NCBI GenBank assembly: GCA_964599565.1 | Contig: CAZRFE010000079.1 | Location: forward strand, 1 to 11,917 | Direction: 5' to 3' | Origin: JAJUFS01 sp964599565 | GTDB lineage: Bacteria > Pseudomonadota > Gammaproteobacteria > Natronospirales > JAJUFS01 | Length of the DNA stretch: 11,917 nucleotides | In this document: positions 8,162 to 11,917 of the stretch, in pieces | Layout of the letters: each line of letters begins with the position of its first letter | Position numbering within the stretch: position 1 is the stretch's first letter | Made by a program: the position numbers and the translations under genes | The notes under the pieces: generated by a model | Databases searched by the model: none | What the model saw: only the letters and a program-made list of their open reading frames with translations | What the model was told of the DNA's origin: nothing

Positions 8162-8187
8162 AAAAAGCGGCCGCAAGGCCGCTTTTT
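8162..8187. terminator. Bidirectional rho-independent terminator
   Basis: AAAAAGCGGCC-GCAA-GGCCGCTTTTT is a perfect 11-bp inverted repeat with a GNRA tetraloop, flanked by an A-run on one side and a T-run on the other. It therefore works in both directions, ending yidC on the plus strand and the hydrolase/OsmC gene on the minus strand. The minus-strand stop codon TGA (8189-8187) shares one base with the repeat. Confidence 0.92.
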
Positions 8188-9407
8188 CATTTGTCCGCCG
8201 CGCGTGTCTCGATGCGGATCATGTTCGTCAGTGTCTTGTGCACCGGGCAGCGGTCCGCGATTTCCAGCAGGCGCTGACGCTGCGCGTCGTCCAGGTTGCC
8301 GCTCACGGAAATCTCGCGCCGCAGGCGGTCGACGCGATGTCCTTCCTTCTCGCAGTCCTCGCAATCCTTTTCATGCACGCGATCGTGCTGGACGCGAACG
8401 CTTGCCTGCGCGAGATCGATCCGCTTGTGGTCGGCGTAAAGACGCAGCGTCATGGCCGTACAGCTTGCGAGAGATGCTGCAAGCAGATCGTACGGTGAGA
8501 GACCAAGATCATCTCCACCCACGGCAACCGGCTCGTCGGCAATCAGCACATGTCGTCCGCTGCGAAGCTCGGTACGAAACTTCTTTCGCCCGATCGTCGC
8601 GACCACGCCTTCCACTGCTTCATCCTCGGCAAGTTCGACGGCGGGCGCATCGAGATACCGGGACACCCAGGCAGCGAGCACGGCGGCAACGTAGCGCGAG
8701 TCCGCTGCGCGCGTGAGCAGGTGGTCCGCGTCCTGCAGGGAGACGAAACTCTTGGGATGCAGTGCGTTGTCATAGATCAGCCGCGCGTTCTCAATGGATA
8801 CCACGTCATCGATCGGCGAGTGAAAGATCAGCAGCGGCCGCCGCAGTCCCCTGATCACGTCGCGCCAGTCGTCGCGCTCGAGATCCTGCACGAACGCCTT
8901 GCCGATGATGAATGGCCGTCCTGCCAGGCGCACCTCCGCTTCGCCGCGTTCCTTGATCGTGCGTTCCGCGTCATCACTGAACAGGCGACGCACATGCGCG
9001 GGATCTGCCGGTGCTGCAATGGTTGCGATGGCGTCGACGCCCGGCAGCTGGTGCGCAGCACGCAGTACTGCCGCGCCACCCAGCGAATGCCCGATGAGCA
9101 CAGAAGGTGCACGGTACTCGCGTGCAAGATAGTCAGCCGCGCTCACAAGATCCTGGACGTTCGAGGAAAACGTCGTGTCGGCGAATTCACCTTCGCTCTC
9201 TCCGAGGCCCGTGAAATCGAAACGCAGCACGCCAAAGCCATGGTCGACAAGTGCCTGGCTGACATGCACCGCGGCCTTCACGTTCTTCGTGCACGTGAAG
9301 CAGTGCGCGAACAGCACCCACGCGGCGGGTTCGCCGTCCGGCCTGTGGAGCACGCCCGAAAGCCCATGTCCTTCACGGCTCTCGAACGTCACGCGTTCCT
9401 GGTTCAT
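8187..9407 (-). CDS. Bifunctional alpha/beta hydrolase / OsmC family protein
   Basis: This 406-residue protein joins an alpha/beta hydrolase (about 1-252) to an OsmC-like domain (about 260-402). The hydrolase has the oxyanion-region HCFTCTKN at 35-42, the nucleophile elbow GHSLGG with S108, an acid candidate D200 (SPIDD) and histidine H229 (DADHLL). The OsmC part shows the two conserved cysteines of thiol-dependent organic hydroperoxide reductases, C316 (ASLASCTAMTLR) and C387 (ADRCPVHKTL). An extra CEDC pair (C349, C352) lies between them. The fusion type is known in proteobacteria, but substrates are not defined. The ATG at 9407 follows GGAGG by 8 nt. An open frame extends far upstream, but that part is antisense to mnmE. 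It is transcribed convergently with yidC and divergently from mnmE. A soluble cytoplasmic role in peroxide or ester detoxification is an inference. Confidence 0.92.
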   Translation of the reverse strand: MNQERVTFESREGHGLSGVLHRPDGEPAAWVLFAHCFTCTKNVKAAVHVSQALVDHGFGVLRFDFTGLGESEGEFADTTFSSNVQDLVSAADYLAREYRAPSVLIGHSLGGAAVLRAAHQLPGVDAIATIAAPADPAHVRRLFSDDAERTIKERGEAEVRLAGRPFIIGKAFVQDLERDDWRDVIRGLRRPLLIFHSPIDDVVSIENARLIYDNALHPKSFVSLQDADHLLTRAADSRYVAAVLAAWVSRYLDAPAVELAEDEAVEGVVATIGRKKFRTELRSGRHVLIADEPVAVGGDDLGLSPYDLLAASLASCTAMTLRLYADHKRIDLAQASVRVQHDRVHEKDCEDCEKEGHRVDRLRREISVSGNLDDAQRQRLLEIADRCPVHKTLTNMIRIETRAADK

Positions 9408-9440
9408 TCCGCCAGCCTCCGGGGTTATCAACAACCGCGC

Positions 9441-9449
9441 TGCTAGAAT
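9441..9449 (+). promoter_or_regulatory. Extended -10 promoter element for mnmE
   Basis: TGCTAGAAT is a TGn extended -10 with five of six matches to TATAAT, 39 bp before the mnmE ATG. No good -35 hexamer is present at 16-18 bp. It lies in the 81-bp divergent gap between the hydrolase gene and mnmE. Confidence 0.4.
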
Positions 9450-9488
9450 AACGGCCCGAAACATCGAATACAGTGGGAAACAACGCGT

Positions 9489-10847
9489 ATGCCAGCGTCC
9501 GGCGCAAACATTGAAACCATCGCCGCCGTCGCCACACCCGCGGGACGCGGCGGCATCGGTGTGGTGAGGCTTTCCGGACCGGCAGCCGTCGATATCGCAG
9601 CGCATGTTGCCGGTCAGCTGCCGCGCGCACGCCGTGCCGGTTTTCGCCGGTTCCGCGACGGCGACGGCGAAGTGATCGACGAAGGTCTGTTGCTTTATTT
9701 TCCGGCGCCACACTCTTTCACCGGAGAGGACGTGATCGAGTTCCAGGGACACGGCGGCGCCGTGGTGCTCGATCTGCTCCTGCAGCGGCTGGTTGCCCTC
9801 GGTGCACGCATCGCACGTCCCGGCGAATTCAGCGAACGCGCGTTCCTGAACGATCGCATGGACCTCGCGCAGGCCGAAGCCGTTGCGGATCTCATCGATG
9901 CAGGATCCGCGCAGGCCGCGCGCGCCGCGCTTCGTTCGCTGCACGGAGAGTTCTCCGCACGCGTACACGCGCTGGTCGAATCGCTGATCCAGTTGCGCAT
10001 GTACGTCGAAGCGTCCATCGATTTTCCCGACGAGGAAATCGACCTGTTGACGGACAACGCGCTTGGCTTGCGTCTCGCCGCCGTGCGCGAACAGTTCGAA
10101 TCGCTCACCGCAACCGCAACCCAGGGAAGACTGCTGCACGACGGACTCACGGTCGTGATCGCCGGTCCGCCGAACGCCGGGAAATCCTCGCTGCTGAACG
10201 CGCTCGCCGGCACCGATGCTGCCATCGTCACGGACATTCCCGGCACGACGCGCGACGTCCTGCGCGAGCGGATACAGATCGACGGTCTGCCGCTGCACGT
10301 CGTGGATACGGCGGGGCTGCATGAAAGCACCGATATTGTCGAGGCCGAAGGCATGCGCCGGGCGCGAACCGAAATTGCGCGCGCCGATCGCGTGCTGCTC
10401 GTCGTCGATGCCACGAGCGATGTGACAGGCGCGTTGCGCGAGATTGCGCCGGTGTCCGCCAGTCAGCCGGTCACCATCATCCGCAACAAGATCGACCTGT
10501 CCGGCGAGGCACCAGCGATCGTCTCGCACGGGAATTGCGAAACGATTTTCCTGTCGGTCAGAAGCGGTAAGGGAATGGACCTGCTTCGCGAGCATCTCAA
10601 GCGGGTTGCAGGCTTCCACGGGCAGGACAATGACTTGTTCATTGCGCGTCGCCGGCACCTCGAAGCGCTTGCCGCCGCACGCCATCATGTCGAACAGGGT
10701 GCGCGGGCATTGCATGGTTCCCGGGCGGGGGAACTGCTCGCGGAAGAGCTTCGTCTTGCGCAGCAGAAACTCGGTGAAATCACGGGAGAATTTGGGAATG
10801 AAGAACTATTAGGTCGAATATTCTCAAATTTCTGTATTGGCAAGTAG
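9489..10847 (+). CDS. mnmE: tRNA uridine-5-carboxymethylaminomethyl(34) synthesis GTPase MnmE
   Basis: MnmE is a GTPase that, with the FAD protein MnmG, installs the carboxymethylaminomethyl group on wobble U34 of several tRNAs. It has 452 residues (E. coli 454). The N-terminal folate-binding and dimerisation domain (1-120) opens with TIAAVATPAGRGGIGVVRLSG. The G domain inserted in the helical domain shows G1 at 226-233 (GPPNAGKS, with K-loop N229), G2 at TTRD 253-256, G3 at 273-276 (DTAG) and G4 at 333-336 (NKID). The C-terminus ends FCIGK with the essential C449. The last 60 bases (10788-10847) switch to AT-rich codons (CTA, TTA, ATA, TCA, TGT, ATT) that hardly appear elsewhere in the gene, although the peptide remains conserved. 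The usual neighbour mnmG is not next. The protein should be functional. Confidence 0.97.
   Translation: MPASGANIETIAAVATPAGRGGIGVVRLSGPAAVDIAAHVAGQLPRARRAGFRRFRDGDGEVIDEGLLLYFPAPHSFTGEDVIEFQGHGGAVVLDLLLQRLVALGARIARPGEFSERAFLNDRMDLAQAEAVADLIDAGSAQAARAALRSLHGEFSARVHALVESLIQLRMYVEASIDFPDEEIDLLTDNALGLRLAAVREQFESLTATATQGRLLHDGLTVVIAGPPNAGKSSLLNALAGTDAAIVTDIPGTTRDVLRERIQIDGLPLHVVDTAGLHESTDIVEAEGMRRARTEIARADRVLLVVDATSDVTGALREIAPVSASQPVTIIRNKIDLSGEAPAIVSHGNCETIFLSVRSGKGMDLLREHLKRVAGFHGQDNDLFIARRRHLEALAAARHHVEQGARALHGSRAGELLAEELRLAQQKLGEITGEFGNEELLGRIFSNFCIGK
10830..10847 (+). other. attB/attL-like site at the mnmE 3' end
   Basis: The last 18 bases of mnmE, TTCTGTATTGGCAAGTAG, encode FCIGK-stop. From memory, the site where Salmonella genomic island 1 (SGI1) integrates at the trmE (mnmE) 3' end is TTCTGTATTGGTAAGTAA, which differs at two positions. 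The bases on both sides are AT-rich relative to the chromosome. No second copy occurs within the window, so a right-hand end cannot be shown. Confidence 0.4.
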
Positions 10848-11036
10848 GTACTAAATCAGGGACTTGCGTTAGTTTTCTTGAATTTACATGGTCAAATATC
10901 CATCAAAATACACCTTTGTCACCACATTTCTCCCATTTTGATCCTCAATCCCCTTGCAATGTTTCCCCGAATATGGTTTGGTTCAAGCTCCTCAAAAACG
11001 TAGTTTTTTTTGTCAAATTAAAAGGGAGGGGGGGTT
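10848..11036. other. AT-rich intergenic region between mnmE and the receptor gene
   Basis: This 189-bp stretch is about 39 percent GC by hand count, against roughly 60 percent around it. I see no supported gene in it. It holds an eight-T run (11004-11011), a seven-G run (11028-11034) that forms part of a GGGAGG ribosome binding site for the next gene, and a small AT-only inverted repeat (AAAAAC-GTA-GTTTTT). No convincing -35/-10 pair was found, although the receptor must be transcribed from here or from mnmE. Confidence 0.6.
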
Positions 11037-11917
11037 ATGAACCTGACCCGTGCGTTGCGTGCGACAGGACGGCGATTGTCGTTGCCGGTCGTTTTGTTCC
11101 TTTCAGTATTCATGAGCGTGGCCCTTGCGGCCGAAACCGGTGCTCTGCGCATCACCATCACCGGCGACGACGGCCAGCCGCTGGCCGGTGCCACGGTGAC
11201 GGCCAGCTCGCCGGACAGCCTTGTCACCAGAAGTGGTGTGACCGAGGCTGACGGTACCGTCCGTCTGAACGGCCTTGATCCGGCAACGAACTACACCGTG
11301 CGGGTGGAAGCGTCCGGTTATGAAGCCTTCAACAGCGCCGCGAACGTGGCGGTCGTCAGCAACCAGACCCTCAGCGTCGGCTACGCGCTGGGTGTCACCA
11401 GCCTGGATACCGTGACGGTCACGGGCGCCGCGCTGGCCGCCATCGACACCACCTCCGCCCAGGTCGGCACCACGCTGAACCTGGACATCGTGGAATCGCT
11501 GCCGACGGGCCGCAGCTACCAGAGCTACCTGCAGCTGGTGCCGGGCGTGAAGCCGAGCCCCACCGGCAACCCGTCGTCGAAGTCGGGCGTGAACTATTCC
11601 GACATCGGCGGCGCCACCGGCGAGTCGACCGACAACCTCTACTATCTCGATGGCGTCGACGTCACGGATCCGGAGACCGGAACGTTCGGTGCGAACTTCA
11701 ACTCCGAGATCATCCAGGAGCAGCAGGTGATCACCGGCGGCGTGCCCGCCGAGTACGCCGGCGGCTCGGGCCTGATCTCGAAGGTCGTGACCAAGTCCGG
11801 CAGCGACGAGTTCCACGGCTCGGTCAACTACTACCTGCAGAACGACAGCCTCGTCGCCGACGACGAGCACGGCGAATCCGCAGGCTTCTCCACGTTCGAC
11901 ACCGCCATCACGCTGGG
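11037..11917 (+). CDS. TonB-dependent receptor with carboxypeptidase regulatory-like domain, partial
   Basis: This is the N-terminal 293 residues of an Oar-like outer-membrane receptor; the beta-barrel lies beyond the window. Such receptors import large or scarce substrates using the TonB-ExbBD system. A signal peptide covers residues 1-31 or 32 (twin basic RR at 12-13, hydrophobic core 15-28, cleavage at ALA-AE). A carboxypeptidase regulatory-like (beta-sandwich) domain follows at about 36-118 (GDDGQPLAGATVTA, TEADGTVRLNGLDP). A TonB-box-like LDTVTVTG is at 123-130. The plug domain has LPTGRSYQSYLQLVPGV at 155-171, YYLDGVDVTDPETG, and ITGGVPAEYAGGSGLISKVV. The start ATG at 11037 follows GGGAGGGGGGG. 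The substrate cannot be told. GC-rich codon use resembles the chromosome, in contrast to the AT-rich gap before it. Confidence 0.9.
   Translation, partial: MNLTRALRATGRRLSLPVVLFLSVFMSVALAAETGALRITITGDDGQPLAGATVTASSPDSLVTRSGVTEADGTVRLNGLDPATNYTVRVEASGYEAFNSAANVAVVSNQTLSVGYALGVTSLDTVTVTGAALAAIDTTSAQVGTTLNLDIVESLPTGRSYQSYLQLVPGVKPSPTGNPSSKSGVNYSDIGGATGESTDNLYYLDGVDVTDPETGTFGANFNSEIIQEQQVITGGVPAEYAGGSGLISKVVTKSGSDEFHGSVNYYLQNDSLVADDEHGESAGFSTFDTAITL

Noticed and set aside
9425..9433. TTATCAACA near mnmE as a DnaA box
   Set aside because: It has a mismatch in the conserved CACA part, stands alone, and is nearly 4 kb from dnaA.
9408..10715. N-terminal extension of the hydrolase/OsmC frame up to 842 codons
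   Set aside because: The extension is antisense to mnmE. The ATG at 9407 has a GGAGG site and begins exactly at the hydrolase fold.
10993..11011. AAAAAC-GTA-GTTTTT as a terminator for mnmE
   Set aside because: The stem is almost all A-T with a 3-nt loop and would be too weak.

Overview
The window is the dnaA/oriC neighbourhood of a GC-rich chromosome (roughly 60 percent GC by eye), almost certainly from a gammaproteobacterium. The evidence is the block gyrB-recF-dnaN-dnaA on the minus strand, divergent from rpmH-rnpA-yidD-yidC on the plus strand, together with proteins that follow the E. coli and Pseudomonas orthologues closely (DnaA tail, DnaN C-terminus, MnmE CIGK end). A finer placement is not possible from the sequence. 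Oar-like TonB-dependent receptors occur in several environmental gammaproteobacterial groups, but that is only a hint.

Layout. 1-5510 (minus): gyrB (3' part cut by the window edge), recF, dnaN and dnaA. Two perfect ParB-binding parS palindromes lie inside recF. The 239-bp dnaN-dnaA gap holds an 85 percent AT stretch and two DnaA boxes. The 232-bp dnaA-rpmH gap holds a tandem cluster of DnaA-box sequences, the rpmH promoter and several hairpins. 5743-8144 (plus): rpmH, rnpA, yidD and yidC, tightly packed or overlapping, ended by a strong bidirectional terminator. 8187-9407 (minus): an alpha/beta hydrolase fused to an OsmC domain, convergent with yidC. 9489-10847 (plus): mnmE. 10848-11036: an AT-rich gap. 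11037 to the end (plus): the start of a TonB-dependent receptor with an N-terminal carboxypeptidase-regulatory-like domain.

How it works together. DnaA opens the origin next to its own gene, DnaN clamps the polymerase, RecF handles gaps and stalled forks, and gyrase removes supercoils. ParB loading at the recF parS sites would couple origin firing to segregation. The plus-strand operon makes ribosomal protein L34, the RNase P protein, and the YidD/YidC membrane-insertion pair. MnmE modifies tRNA wobble uridines.

Most of the window is ordinary and highly conserved. The unusual points are: (1) the parS pair embedded in recF in a shared peptide context; (2) an abrupt AT-rich shift in the last 60 bases of mnmE, ending in an 18-mer that resembles the attachment site used by SGI1-type islands, with mnmG missing from its usual place downstream; (3) an rnpA whose conserved N-terminal motif lies upstream of every ordinary start codon; (4) origin-like signals on both sides of dnaA. 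I found no clear sign of an entirely undescribed system.
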